From contig JAJNAZ010000021.1 of the NCBI GenBank assembly GCA_021155855.1, positions 1 through 47,790 on the forward strand: a DNA stretch of 47,790 nucleotides, read 5' to 3'. The position numbers were made by a program, and so were the translations under genes. The DNA is from Solirubrobacterales bacterium. GTDB lineage: Bacteria > Actinomycetota > Thermoleophilia > Solirubrobacterales > 70-9. The notes under the pieces are model-generated. The model worked only from the letters and a program-made list of their open reading frames with translations, had not been told where the DNA came from and did not search any database. The number at the start of each line of letters is the position of its first letter. Within the stretch, counting starts at the first letter, position 1. Positions 25,098 to 32,484 of this stretch are shown here, one piece after another.

Positions 25098-25940
25098 CTA
25101 GAACGTGGCCTCACGAGCGCCGGCGGCGATCAGGATCAGGATCCCGGCGCCGATCAGCACCCGGTAGACGACGAAGATGTCGTAGCTGTGCGTGCGCACG
25201 AAGCGCAGCAGGCCGAAGATCGCCGCATAGCCGGAGACCGCGGCGGCGATGATCCCGGCGATCATCGGGCCGGTGACGCCGTCCGGGAGGCCGTCGCTGA
25301 TCGCGCCGTACCCCTTGACCACGATCGCGCCCGCCGTCGCGGGGACCAGCAGCAGGAAGGAGATCCGCGCCGCCGCGTCGCGGGTGAAGCCGAGAAAGCG
25401 GCCGGCGGTGATCGTGATCCCGGAGCGCGAGGTGCCCGGCGCCAGCGAGAGCGCCTGGGCGAGCCCGATGTAGAGACCGTGGTGGATCTTGACGTGGTCG
25501 ACGTCGAGGCGCTCCGGGAGCCGGTCGGCAGCGCCGAGCAGGAGCCCGAAGAGGATCAGCTGGACGGCGATCATCCAGGGCTCGCCGAGGTTCTCGTCGA
25601 TCGCCTCCTCGCCGAGGCCGCCCACGATCACCGCCGGGATCGTGCCCACGATCACGACCCAGGCGAGATGCTCGTCGTGACCCTCGATCGTCCGCGTCCG
25701 CACGGTGCTGAGGAAGCCGCGCACCATCCCCGCGAGGTCGTCGCGGAAGTAGTAGACGACGGCGAGCAGGGTGCCGATATGGAGGGCGACGTCGAAGGTC
25801 TTGTTGAAGTCGGGGTTCTCGCGCAGGAAGGTGTAGTCCTGAAGCCAGGGGACCAGGATCAGGTGGCCGGAGGAGGAAATCGGCAGGAACTCGGTCAGCC
25901 CCTGCACGATCCCGAGCAGGATCGCTTCCCAGATCGACAT
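25098..25940 (-). CDS. uppP: Undecaprenyl-diphosphatase UppP (BacA family)
   Basis: A 280-residue membrane phosphatase that recycles undecaprenyl pyrophosphate to the monophosphate carrier for cell-wall synthesis. Both family signatures are present: GLTEFLPISSSGHL (15-28) and the catalytic PGTSRSGITI loop (about 170-179), among about eight hydrophobic segments. Length is normal. It releases inorganic phosphate at the membrane and lies next to the Pho genes, though it has its own terminator-like hairpins and a divergent neighbour 26 bases away. BacA overexpression gives bacitracin resistance in other bacteria. Confidence 0.95.
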   Translation of the reverse strand: MSIWEAILLGIVQGLTEFLPISSSGHLILVPWLQDYTFLRENPDFNKTFDVALHIGTLLAVVYYFRDDLAGMVRGFLSTVRTRTIEGHDEHLAWVVIVGTIPAVIVGGLGEEAIDENLGEPWMIAVQLILFGLLLGAADRLPERLDVDHVKIHHGLYIGLAQALSLAPGTSRSGITITAGRFLGFTRDAAARISFLLLVPATAGAIVVKGYGAISDGLPDGVTGPMIAGIIAAAVSGYAAIFGLLRFVRTHSYDIFVVYRVLIGAGILILIAAGAREATF

Positions 25941-25966
25941 GAGCGCGGGACGATAGAGTTCGCCGC

Positions 25967-26221
25967 GTGATCCGAGTCCGTCGCCTCGCCCTCCTGATCA
26001 CCGCGAGCCTGGTCACGCTGCTGGCGCTCGCTCCCACGGCGATGGCCGCCGACGGGGTCGGTCTCTGGGGCCGCACCGACGACAAGGTCGTCACCTACTT
26101 CTCGTTCGCGGTGATGGCGTTCTTCGCGATCCTCGTCATCGTCCTCTCGATCATCCAGATTCGCCTCGAGGGTCGCAAGGAGCGCGACCGCGAGGAGCTC
26201 GAGCGTCTGCGGCGACCGTAG
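25967..26221 (+). CDS. Small signal-peptide/transmembrane protein, unknown
   Basis: An 84-residue protein with a GTG start. It has a typical signal peptide (LALLITASLVTLLALAPTAMA), a short exported segment (DGVGLWGRTDDK), one transmembrane helix (about 41-63) and a basic/acidic cytoplasmic tail (RLEGRKERDREELERLRRP). The predicted layout is a single-pass membrane protein with a tiny outside loop. I recognise no family. It is divergent from uppP with only 26 bases between the start codons, so the two must share overlapping promoter or leader sequence. A small membrane partner is possible but unproven. Confidence 0.75.
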   Translation: MIRVRRLALLITASLVTLLALAPTAMAADGVGLWGRTDDKVVTYFSFAVMAFFAILVIVLSIIQIRLEGRKERDREELERLRRP

Positions 26222-26324
26222 CTGCGATGACCGCGACGGCGCGGCGCACGGTGAGCGTCGACTCCGGTGGCAGACGGGGAGAGTTGCCCGCCGCGTCCGA
26301 CGCCGCGCCGCGTAGGCTTCGCCC

Positions 26325-27131
26325 GTGGCGAAGGTGAGCTATCGGCGGGTGGGCGCCGCCGCCGTGCTGACGATCACGCGGCCGGAGCGGCGCAATGCGG
26401 TCGATGACGAGACCGCGGGGCTGCTACTCGAGGGCTTTCGCGGATTCGAGGGCGACGAGGAGGCACGGGTGCTGGTGCTCACCGGTGAGGGGCCGGAGGC
26501 CTTCTGCGCCGGGGCCGACCTGAAGGCGTTCGCCGAGCGGGCCTCGGAGTTCTCCGGCGACGACCCCCAGGGCGCGATCGACGCCTGGCTCGACGAGCGC
26601 CCGAGCGGCCCGCTCGGCTTCAGCCGCCTGCGTGCCTCAAAGCCGACCGTGGCCGCGATCTCCGGCTGGTGTCTCGCCGGCGGTCTCGAGCTGGCGCTGT
26701 GGTGCGACCTCCGGATCGCGACCGACGGCGCCCGTTTCGGGTTCACCGAGCGGCGCTTTGGCGTGCCGCTGATCGACGGCGGCACCCAGCGCCTGCCCCG
26801 GATCGTCGGCATCGGTCGGGCGCTGGAGATGATCCTCACCGGCCGCGTGGTCGAGAGCGCCGAAGCGCTCGACTGGGGCCTGGTGAACGAGGTCGTGCCG
26901 GCGGGCGGCCACCTCGAGCGGGCGCTCGAGGTCGCCGAGGGACTCGCCGGAGTTCCGCAGCAGACGATGCTCTCCGACCGCCGCGCCGCGATCGAGGGCA
27001 TCGGGCTCACCTTTGAGGACGGACTGGCGCTCGAGGCGAAGCTCGGGAAGGCCTCGGTCGCGACCGGCGTCCTCGGTGCCGGACGCTTCGCCGCCGGCGA
27101 GGGCCGCGGCGCCGCCGGCGCGGGCGTCTGA
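26325..27131 (+). CDS. Enoyl-CoA hydratase/isomerase family protein
   Basis: A 268-residue crotonase with a GTG start. The CoA-binding and oxyanion-hole segments are present: RPERRNAVDDE, GAEAF-type EAFCAGADLKAF, and ISGWCLAGGLELALWCDLRIA. Both Glu residues used by true hydratases are in place: one in GGLELALWCD and one in FGFTERRFGVP. GTQRLPRIVG and ILTGRVVESAEALDWGLVNEVV complete the domain. The C-terminal 30 residues are Ala/Gly-rich. It probably hydrates a short- or medium-chain enoyl-CoA in fatty-acid or amino-acid breakdown. No other beta-oxidation gene is adjacent; a second crotonase lies at 28345. Confidence 0.9.
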   Translation: MAKVSYRRVGAAAVLTITRPERRNAVDDETAGLLLEGFRGFEGDEEARVLVLTGEGPEAFCAGADLKAFAERASEFSGDDPQGAIDAWLDERPSGPLGFSRLRASKPTVAAISGWCLAGGLELALWCDLRIATDGARFGFTERRFGVPLIDGGTQRLPRIVGIGRALEMILTGRVVESAEALDWGLVNEVVPAGGHLERALEVAEGLAGVPQQTMLSDRRAAIEGIGLTFEDGLALEAKLGKASVATGVLGAGRFAAGEGRGAAGAGV

Positions 27132-27151
27132 GCGACCGGCGCCGACCGGCC

Positions 27152-28003
27152 CTAGATCCGGAACTCGGTCAGCAGCCGCTTCTCCGCCTCGCCCTCGACC
27201 TTGGCCACGACCTCGACCTGGCCCTCCAGCGGCGTTCCGCGAAGCTTGGTCGCGAGCAGGTCGTCGACCTGAAAGATGCCGGCCGAGTTATTCATCGTGA
27301 TCTCGATTCGCACCGCTCGCTCGCTCCCGGCGGAGATCTCGACCTGGTCGATCGCCGCCGCCGAGATCGCGTGGATGCCAGTCTGACCCGAATCGACCGG
27401 GAGCCGCGAGCGTCCGTGGGCCATGTCGAGCGCGTCGGACACCCGGACCACCCCGGCCTCCACCGTGTACGGCTCCCCGCGGCGCCGGTGGCCGATGATC
27501 GCGTGCAGCGACTCGGCGACGACGACCGCGCGCTCGGCGGGGTCGCGGTAGGCATCGGCAAGCAGCTCGCGCAGCTTGCGCTCGGCCAAAAAGAGGCTGA
27601 AGGCCTCATGGTCGGCGCGGTGGATCGACATGCCGACGTCATGCAGCAGCGCCCCGGCGGCAACCACGACCTCGGCATCGCGATCGCGCATCCCGTGGTC
27701 GGACACCATCGCCGGCCGCACCCCTCCCTTGACCAGCAGCCGCAGCACCCGCAGGGCGATGTTGACCACCACCTGGACGTGGACCCAGGAATGGTCCGAC
27801 ATCCCCAGCCGCTCGGACTGCACCTGGGCCATGTGCCACCAGGTGCGCACCTCGACGTCGGCGTTGACCCCGTCGAGCAGCGCCTCGAGGCGACGGTTGC
27901 CGCGGGTGGGCACGCGAACGCGCGCCGCCTCGATCGCCTCCGCCGGGCCGCGCCCGAGCTCGCCCGGGCCGGCAGGCGTCTCGTCGGCCGATGCCTTCTC
28001 CAT
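27152..28003 (-). CDS. HD-domain metal-dependent phosphohydrolase-like protein
   Basis: A 283-residue protein starting MEKASADE. The HD ligands are visible in order: SDHSWVHVQ (His), GALLHDVGMSIHRADHEAF (His-Asp plus helper His), an ESLHAIIGH segment and VRVSDALDMAHGR (final Asp). HD proteins hydrolyse phosphomonoesters or phosphodiesters of nucleotides, and the substrate here is unknown. The C-terminal 80 residues form a separate beta-rich domain (AVRIEITMNNSAGIFQVDDLL). It is convergent with the first crotonase, 20 bases away, and divergent from a small Cys-containing ORF. Confidence 0.82.
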   Translation of the reverse strand: MEKASADETPAGPGELGRGPAEAIEAARVRVPTRGNRRLEALLDGVNADVEVRTWWHMAQVQSERLGMSDHSWVHVQVVVNIALRVLRLLVKGGVRPAMVSDHGMRDRDAEVVVAAGALLHDVGMSIHRADHEAFSLFLAERKLRELLADAYRDPAERAVVVAESLHAIIGHRRRGEPYTVEAGVVRVSDALDMAHGRSRLPVDSGQTGIHAISAAAIDQVEISAGSERAVRIEITMNNSAGIFQVDDLLATKLRGTPLEGQVEVVAKVEGEAEKRLLTEFRI

Positions 28004-28091
28004 CCGAGCAGCATCGCATGCGGGCCACGGCGATTCGCGGCCGGATGGTGAGCGCGCTTTTCCGCCGCCGGACCGCTTTACCCTGCGTGTC

Positions 28092-28277
28092 GTGTCAACC
28101 GCCGGGGCTGGGAGGCCGAGATGCCCGGACACTGGGTTGGCCGTTCCCGAGTGCAGCTGCAAGCGCTGTCTCGAGGCGATGTTGCGCGAGTTCCGCCCGA
28201 CGCTGCTCGTGAAGGAGATTCGGATCACCCGGGTCCGCGGCCCTAGGGACCCGCCGCAGCCGCGCAGGGCCGCCTAG
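28092..28277 (+). CDS. Small cysteine-containing protein, unknown
   Basis: A possible 61-residue protein with a GTG start. Its middle reads RCPDTGLAVPECSCKRCLEA, four Cys in a C-x(10)-C-x-C-x2-C arrangement that could bind a metal, then a basic tail RPTLLVKEIRITRVRG. The intergenic position, Cys spacing and credible codon use support it; absence of a clear ribosome site and the short length argue against certainty. It lies divergent to the HD gene and 67 bases before the second crotonase. Confidence 0.4.
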   Translation: MSTAGAGRPRCPDTGLAVPECSCKRCLEAMLREFRPTLLVKEIRITRVRGPRDPPQPRRAA

Positions 28278-28344
28278 GTCAGCTGCCCCTGCGGCAACGA
28301 GGGGTCTTGCAAGCGGCGCGCGGCCGCATAACATTCAGCGCGCG

Positions 28345-29085
28345 GTGGCCGACCTGCTCTCGATCGAACGACGCGGTGAGGTGGCGATAGTGACCCTGCG
28401 TCGCCCCGAGAAGCGCAACGCGCTCTCGATCGAGCTCCGCACCGAGCTCGCGGACGCGTTCGGCGCCCTCTCAGGCGACGAGGGCACCGGCTGCGTCGTC
28501 CTCACCGGCGCCGGCAACGCCTTCTGCTCGGGGATGGACACGAGCCAGTTCGGCGGCGACCGGGCCAACCGCACCCGCCTGGTCGAAACCAGCACCCTGG
28601 CCTTCGAGGCGGTCGGCGGCTGCCACAGACCGGTGGTCGCCGCGGTCAACGGTCCGGCGCTCGCCGGCGGGTTCTCCCTTGCGCTGCTCTGCGACCTGCG
28701 AATCGCGACCCAAGCCGCGACCTTCGGCTACCCCGAGCTCCCCCGCGGGATCCCGCCCAGCTACGCCGCCGCCCGCGCCGTGCTCCCGGCGACCGTCGCC
28801 CAGGAGCTCTGCCTCACGGGGCGAATCGTGCGCGCGACGGAGGCCCAGCGACTGGGGATCGTGCGCGAGGTCGTCTCCGGCGATGTGCTGCCGCGAGCGC
28901 TCGCGCTCGCCGAGCGGATCGCGGCGCTCCCGCGCAAGGCGATCCTCGAGACCAAGCGCAAGACGCTGCTCGAGCGCCGACACCTGTGGGGCTTTCTCTT
29001 CGACGAGGAGGAGCGCGTCTTTCGCCGCGCGCTGCTCGGGGAGACGCCACAGGCGGGCGAGGACGGCAAAGCCGCCTCCGGCTGA
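28345..29085 (+). CDS. Enoyl-CoA hydratase/isomerase family protein lacking one catalytic Glu
   Basis: A 246-residue crotonase with a GTG start. Motifs: RRPEKRNALSIELR, AFCSGMDTSQF, VNGPALAGGFSLALLCDLRIA, FGYPELPRGIP and LCLTGRIVRATEAQRLGIV. The first catalytic Glu position of hydratases (GG.ELA..CD) is Ser here (GGFSLALLCD), while the second (PEL) is kept. Crotonases with a single Glu are often isomerases, hydrolases or decarboxylases, so simple hydratase activity should not be assumed. It differs clearly from the copy at 26325 and is not a recent duplicate. It converges on the rpf-like gene. Confidence 0.88.
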   Translation: MADLLSIERRGEVAIVTLRRPEKRNALSIELRTELADAFGALSGDEGTGCVVLTGAGNAFCSGMDTSQFGGDRANRTRLVETSTLAFEAVGGCHRPVVAAVNGPALAGGFSLALLCDLRIATQAATFGYPELPRGIPPSYAAARAVLPATVAQELCLTGRIVRATEAQRLGIVREVVSGDVLPRALALAERIAALPRKAILETKRKTLLERRHLWGFLFDEEERVFRRALLGETPQAGEDGKAASG

Positions 29086-29119
29086 GGGCGAGACCACCAA
29101 GGCACCGGCGTTGCGAGCG

Positions 29120-29683
29120 CTACTGCCCGCAGACCGGCCAGGGGCTGGCGCCGGCGCGGCTGTAGAGCAGCGAGGCGCGATAGTCCTGCTCGGGCTCGGA
29201 TGCCTCGGCGGGACTGCCGGAGCCGCCGACGGAGGCCCAGGTGCCGGTGTCGAACTGGTACTTGCCGTAGTAGCCGGCGGGGTTGACCGCGGTCGGGTCG
29301 CCGCCGGACTCGCAGGCGGCGATCGCGTTCAGGGTTGCCAGCGAGACGCCGGGGGCGAGGCCGCCGACCTCGGCCCCGGCCTGCTGGCGCCGTCGCCCGG
29401 CCTTCTCGACTCGCTCGCGCAGGCTCTCGATCCCGTCGCGAATGTCGACCGCCGTGGTCTCGACATCGTCGAGCAGGTCCTCGTTCGACGCGGCATCGAG
29501 CTTCTTCGCGCGCTCGATCAGCGCGTCGTAGCGAAGCTCGAGCTTGTGCGTCGCGATCGAGCGCTCGAAGCGCTCGGCGGGCTGCTCGACGAGCCTCAGC
29601 TGGGGCTCGGCCGCGTGGGCGACCGCGGTCATCCCGACTCCGAGGGCGCACGACGCCGCGGCAAGCTTGATCTTGCGGTACAC
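29120..29683 (-). CDS. Resuscitation-promoting-factor-like secreted transglycosylase
   Basis: A protein of about 187 residues. A basic N-terminus and signal peptide (AAASCALGVGMTAVAHA) are followed by a charged, probably coiled-coil region (about 30-95). The C-terminal Rpf domain contains LNAIAACESGGDPTAVNPAG with the catalytic Glu, YYGKYQFDTGTWASVGGSG, PEQDYRASLLYSRAG and the final WPVCGQ, with the Cys pair conserved. Rpf domains cleave peptidoglycan glycan strands and promote regrowth of dormant actinobacteria. The GTG at 29683, spaced after GGAGGTGA, is preferred over the GTG at 29695. A CRP-type palindrome and a structured leader lie upstream. Confidence 0.9.
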   Translation of the reverse strand: MYRKIKLAAASCALGVGMTAVAHAAEPQLRLVEQPAERFERSIATHKLELRYDALIERAKKLDAASNEDLLDDVETTAVDIRDGIESLRERVEKAGRRRQQAGAEVGGLAPGVSLATLNAIAACESGGDPTAVNPAGYYGKYQFDTGTWASVGGSGSPAEASEPEQDYRASLLYSRAGASPWPVCGQ

Positions 29684-29783
29684 GGTCCAAATCACCTCCG
29701 TGGTGTGCGCCCGGCAGGCGACATCGGGTCGCCACGCTTTGCTCGGTGGGTCGGGCGGCTGCCAGGCCCCAGGGCGGTCGTTA

Positions 29784-29859
29784 GGCTCGGTCGGGCAAGC
29801 CGGCCGGCGAGTGCCCGTGGGGCGTCCGTGTGACCGGCGCAGGGTTCCAGGACCGAGCC
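29784..29859 (-). other. Inverted repeat in the rpf leader
   Basis: GGCTCGGTC (29784-29792) and GACCGAGCC (29851-29859) are perfect 9-base complements 58 bases apart, so the rpf transcript can close a long-range stem around a GC-rich interior. It lies between the CRP-type site and the rpf start, about 100 bases upstream of the start codon. The position recalls leader riboswitches of rpf genes in other actinobacteria, but I do not see the conserved ydaO core. Confidence 0.4.
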
Positions 29860-29866
29860 GCTTTAT

Positions 29867-29884
29867 GTGTGACGGTGGTCACAC
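29867..29884. promoter_or_regulatory. CRP/FNR-type palindrome between rpf and lipoate-ligase-like genes
   Basis: TGTGA-N6-TCACA (29868-29883), extended by one complementary base on each side to GTGTGAC-N4-GTCACAC, a perfect match to the CRP-family consensus. It lies in the divergent region of the rpf-like gene and the lipoate-ligase-like gene. Control of rpfA by the CRP homologue Rv3676 is established in Mycobacterium tuberculosis, which supports the reading. Confidence 0.65.
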
Positions 29885-30643
29885 TTGCAGGGAAATACTC
29901 ACAATCTGCGCATAATTAGGGCCGGGTTTCCCGACCGCCCGGCGTTCGGCACCGCGGTCTCGGACGCGATCCTCGCCCGGGTGGCCGCCGGCGAGCTCGC
30001 GGCCACCTTCCGCCTCCACCGCCCGGGCCGCGAGCTCGCGTTCTCGAAGCAGGACCGTGCCGCACCCGGGTTCGCGGCGGCGGTCGCGGCCGCGCGCGAG
30101 GCCGGCTTCGTGCCGGTGGTGCGGCTGGCCGGCGGGCGAGCGGCCGCGTTTCACGAGGGCACGCTCGCATTCGCCTGGGCGAGCCCGGCCGAGCGGCCGG
30201 TCGCCGGCACCCGGGATCGCTTCGAATGGATCGCGGGCATCGTCGCCAGATCCCTGCGGCGCCTCGGCGTCGACGCGCGCGTGGGCGAGCTGCCGCGCGA
30301 GTACTGCCCCGGGGCCTGGAGCGTCAATGCCCGCGGCCGGACCAAGCTCGCCGGGATCGGTCAGCGCCTGATCGCCGGCGGCGCTCACGCCGGCGGCGTG
30401 ATCGTGGTTGGCGGATCGCGGCTGCTGCGCGAGGCGCTGGTGCCGGTCTACGCGGCGCTGGAGCTCGACTGGGACCCGGCCACCGCAGGCAGTGTCGAGG
30501 ACGAGGCGCCGGGGGTCGGTCTCGAGGCCGCCGAGAAGGCGATCCTGGCCGAGCTCGAGGCGGAGTTCCCTCTGCACGAGGCCGAGATCGACCCCGACAC
30601 CCTGGCCCTCGCCGAGCGGCTCGAGCAGCGCCACTTGGCATGA
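29885..30643 (+). CDS. Lipoate-protein ligase A/B family protein
   Basis: About 250 residues. Family features: a TFRLHRPGRELAFSKQD strand pair, VPVVRLAGGRAAAFHEGTLA (the R-x-x-GG nucleotide loop), YCPGAWSVNARGRTKLAGIG with the conserved Lys, and GGVIVVGGSRLLREALVPV. These proteins attach lipoate or biotin, or transfer octanoyl groups, onto a Lys of carrier domains; exact activity is unknown. The start is uncertain: the first in-frame candidate is a TTG at 29885 that touches the CRP-type palindrome, and a downstream non-ATG start is possible. An LtrA gene follows 10 bases later. Confidence 0.8.
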   Translation: MQGNTHNLRIIRAGFPDRPAFGTAVSDAILARVAAGELAATFRLHRPGRELAFSKQDRAAPGFAAAVAAAREAGFVPVVRLAGGRAAAFHEGTLAFAWASPAERPVAGTRDRFEWIAGIVARSLRRLGVDARVGELPREYCPGAWSVNARGRTKLAGIGQRLIAGGAHAGGVIVVGGSRLLREALVPVYAALELDWDPATAGSVEDEAPGVGLEAAEKAILAELEAEFPLHEAEIDPDTLALAERLEQRHLA

Positions 30644-30653
30644 TCCCGCGGGG

Positions 30654-31862
30654 ATGAGCGACGAAGCCGCTACCAGGCCGCCGGCCACCGAGAGCGAGAC
30701 CGAGACGCTCGCGGCCGAGGACCTCTCCGGACACGTCGAGACCGAGCAACGGGCCACACCGCTCGAGCTCTTCTTCGACCTCGTCTTCGTCTTCGCCTTC
30801 ACCCAGGTGACCGGTCTGATGTCGGAGAATCCGACCTGGGAGGGGCTCGGCCAGGGTCTGCTCGTCCTGGCGGCGGTCTGGTGGGCGTGGGGCGGCTACG
30901 CCTGGCTCACGAACGCGCTGCACCGCGACGACTGGCTCGCGCGCCTCGGCCTCTTCTCGGCGATGGCGGCGATGCTGATCGCCGCGCTCGCGGTCCCGCA
31001 GACGTTCGGCGACGACGCGGTGATCTTCGGCCTCGCCTACTTCGCCGTCCGTGCGATCCACATCGCCGTCTATGCCTACGGCGCCGAGGAGGAAGATGTC
31101 ACCGGCGCGATCCTCAACCTCGCGCCCGGCTTGCTCGCCGCGCCGGTGCTGCTGATCGTTGCCGGCCTCCTCGACGGCGGCGCGCAGGCGGCCCTCTGGA
31201 TCGTCGCCCTGCTGATCGACTACGGCACTCCATACGTGCGCGACATGAGCGGCTTCCGAGTCTCGGCCGGGCATTTTGCCGAGCGCTTCGGGCTGATCGT
31301 GATCATCGCCCTCGGCGAGTCGATCGTCGCAATCGGCACCGGGCTCGAGGGCGATGCCCTCACCGGCGGGGTGGTCGTCGCCGCGCTGGCCGGGATCTCG
31401 GTGGCGATCGCCCAGTGGTGGACCTACTTCGACGTCGTCGCGATCGTCGCCGAGGGCAAGCTCGTCGCGGCCGAGGGGATCGAGCGCACTCGCCTCGCGC
31501 GCGACTCCTGGGGCGTCATGCACGGCCTCTTGATCGCGGGGATCATCCTCACCGCACTCGGGGTCAAGAAGACGCTCGGCGACGTCGACGAGCCGTTGAA
31601 GACCGTTCCCGCGGTGGCCCTTTGCGGCGGGGTCGCGCTGTATCTGTTCGGCCACGTCGCGATCCGTTGGCGCAGCGTCCACTCGCTCAACCGCCAGCGG
31701 GTCTTCGCCGGGCTCGTGGCGCTGGCCCTGATCCCGTTCGCGGCCGAGGTCGACGCGCTGGCCGCTTTGATCACGATCGCGGCGCTGATGGTGGCGCTGG
31801 CGTCGTATGAGGCCTTGCACTTTCGCCGGCGGCGGTCGGAGCTTCGCGCCGCCCACGCCTGA
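30654..31862 (+). CDS. LtrA family membrane protein, copy 2
   Basis: A 402-residue polytopic membrane protein starting MSDEAATRPP. A 35-residue acidic N-terminus precedes the LtrA motif TPLELFFDLVFVFAFTQV, and the second motif FAERFGLIVIIALGESIVAI lies near residue 220. About ten to eleven membrane segments. The first copy (1323-2501) shares both motifs but diverges elsewhere. It starts 10 bases after the lipoate-ligase-like gene, with GCGGGG upstream as a possible ribosome site, and ends 2 bases before the metallophosphoesterase, so the three genes are probably one operon. Function of LtrA is unknown. Confidence 0.88.
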   Translation: MSDEAATRPPATESETETLAAEDLSGHVETEQRATPLELFFDLVFVFAFTQVTGLMSENPTWEGLGQGLLVLAAVWWAWGGYAWLTNALHRDDWLARLGLFSAMAAMLIAALAVPQTFGDDAVIFGLAYFAVRAIHIAVYAYGAEEEDVTGAILNLAPGLLAAPVLLIVAGLLDGGAQAALWIVALLIDYGTPYVRDMSGFRVSAGHFAERFGLIVIIALGESIVAIGTGLEGDALTGGVVVAALAGISVAIAQWWTYFDVVAIVAEGKLVAAEGIERTRLARDSWGVMHGLLIAGIILTALGVKKTLGDVDEPLKTVPAVALCGGVALYLFGHVAIRWRSVHSLNRQRVFAGLVALALIPFAAEVDALAALITIAALMVALASYEALHFRRRRSELRAAHA

Positions 31863-31864
31863 CC

Positions 31865-32461
31865 ATGCGCATGCTCGCCTTCAGCGATCTGCACCGCGAC
31901 CTCGACCAGGCCGCGCTCCTGGTCGAGATGGCCGCCGAGGCCGACGTCGTCGTCGGCGCCGGCGACTTCGCCTCGATTCATGAGGGCCTCGAGGAGACGA
32001 TCGCAGTCCTGGCCGCGATCGAGACACCCAGCCTCCTCGTCCCGGGCAACAACGAGACCGACGATGCCCTGCGCGAGGCCGCCACGGCGTGGCCGGCAGC
32101 GAGCGTCCTGCACGGTGAGGGCGCCGAGCTCGACGGCGTCGAGTTCTTCGGGCTCGGCGCCGGGGTCCCCATCACGCCGTGGGACTGGAGCTTCGACCTC
32201 TCCGAGGATCAAGCGGCGGCGCTGCTCGCCGGCTGTCCCGCCGAGGCGGTCCTGATCGTCCACTCTCCGCCGCAGGGTCACGTCGACCGCTCCGGCGCCG
32301 GCGATCACCTCGGCAGCACCGCGATCCTCGAGGCGATCGAGAGCAAGCGTCCGTCGCTGGCGATCTGCGGCCACATCCACGAAAGCTGGGGCGCCGAGTC
32401 GGAACTCGGACCGACGAGGATCGTCAACCTGGGCCCGTCCGGGAGCTGGTTCGACCTCTAG
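31865..32461 (+). CDS. Calcineurin-like metallophosphoesterase
   Basis: A 198-residue phosphoesterase with the full set of metal ligands in order: FSDLHRDL (Asp, His), VGAGDFASI (Asp), VPGNNETDD (Asn), VHSPPQGHVD (His) and CGHIHESWG (His, His). A GDHLGSTAI segment follows the fourth motif. Small proteins of this kind (YfcE/archaeal-like) cleave phosphodiesters; the natural substrate is unknown. ATG at 31865, 2 bases after the LtrA stop, so it is translationally linked to that gene. It converges on the ABC permease gene. Confidence 0.9.
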   Translation: MRMLAFSDLHRDLDQAALLVEMAAEADVVVGAGDFASIHEGLEETIAVLAAIETPSLLVPGNNETDDALREAATAWPAASVLHGEGAELDGVEFFGLGAGVPITPWDWSFDLSEDQAAALLAGCPAEAVLIVHSPPQGHVDRSGAGDHLGSTAILEAIESKRPSLAICGHIHESWGAESELGPTRIVNLGPSGSWFDL

Positions 32462-32484
32462 CCGACCCTGACCCGGGCGCTCGG

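Noticed and set aside
26238-26309. 9-bp inverted repeat (GGCGCGGCG/CGCCGCGCC) before the first crotonase
   Set aside because: The loop of 54 bases and pure GC composition make it likely to occur by chance in this genome.
29684-29866. c-di-AMP (ydaO) riboswitch in the rpf leader
   Set aside because: Position fits, but the conserved CCGGGGGA-type core and full set of stems are not visible; only a long-range 9-bp stem was reported.
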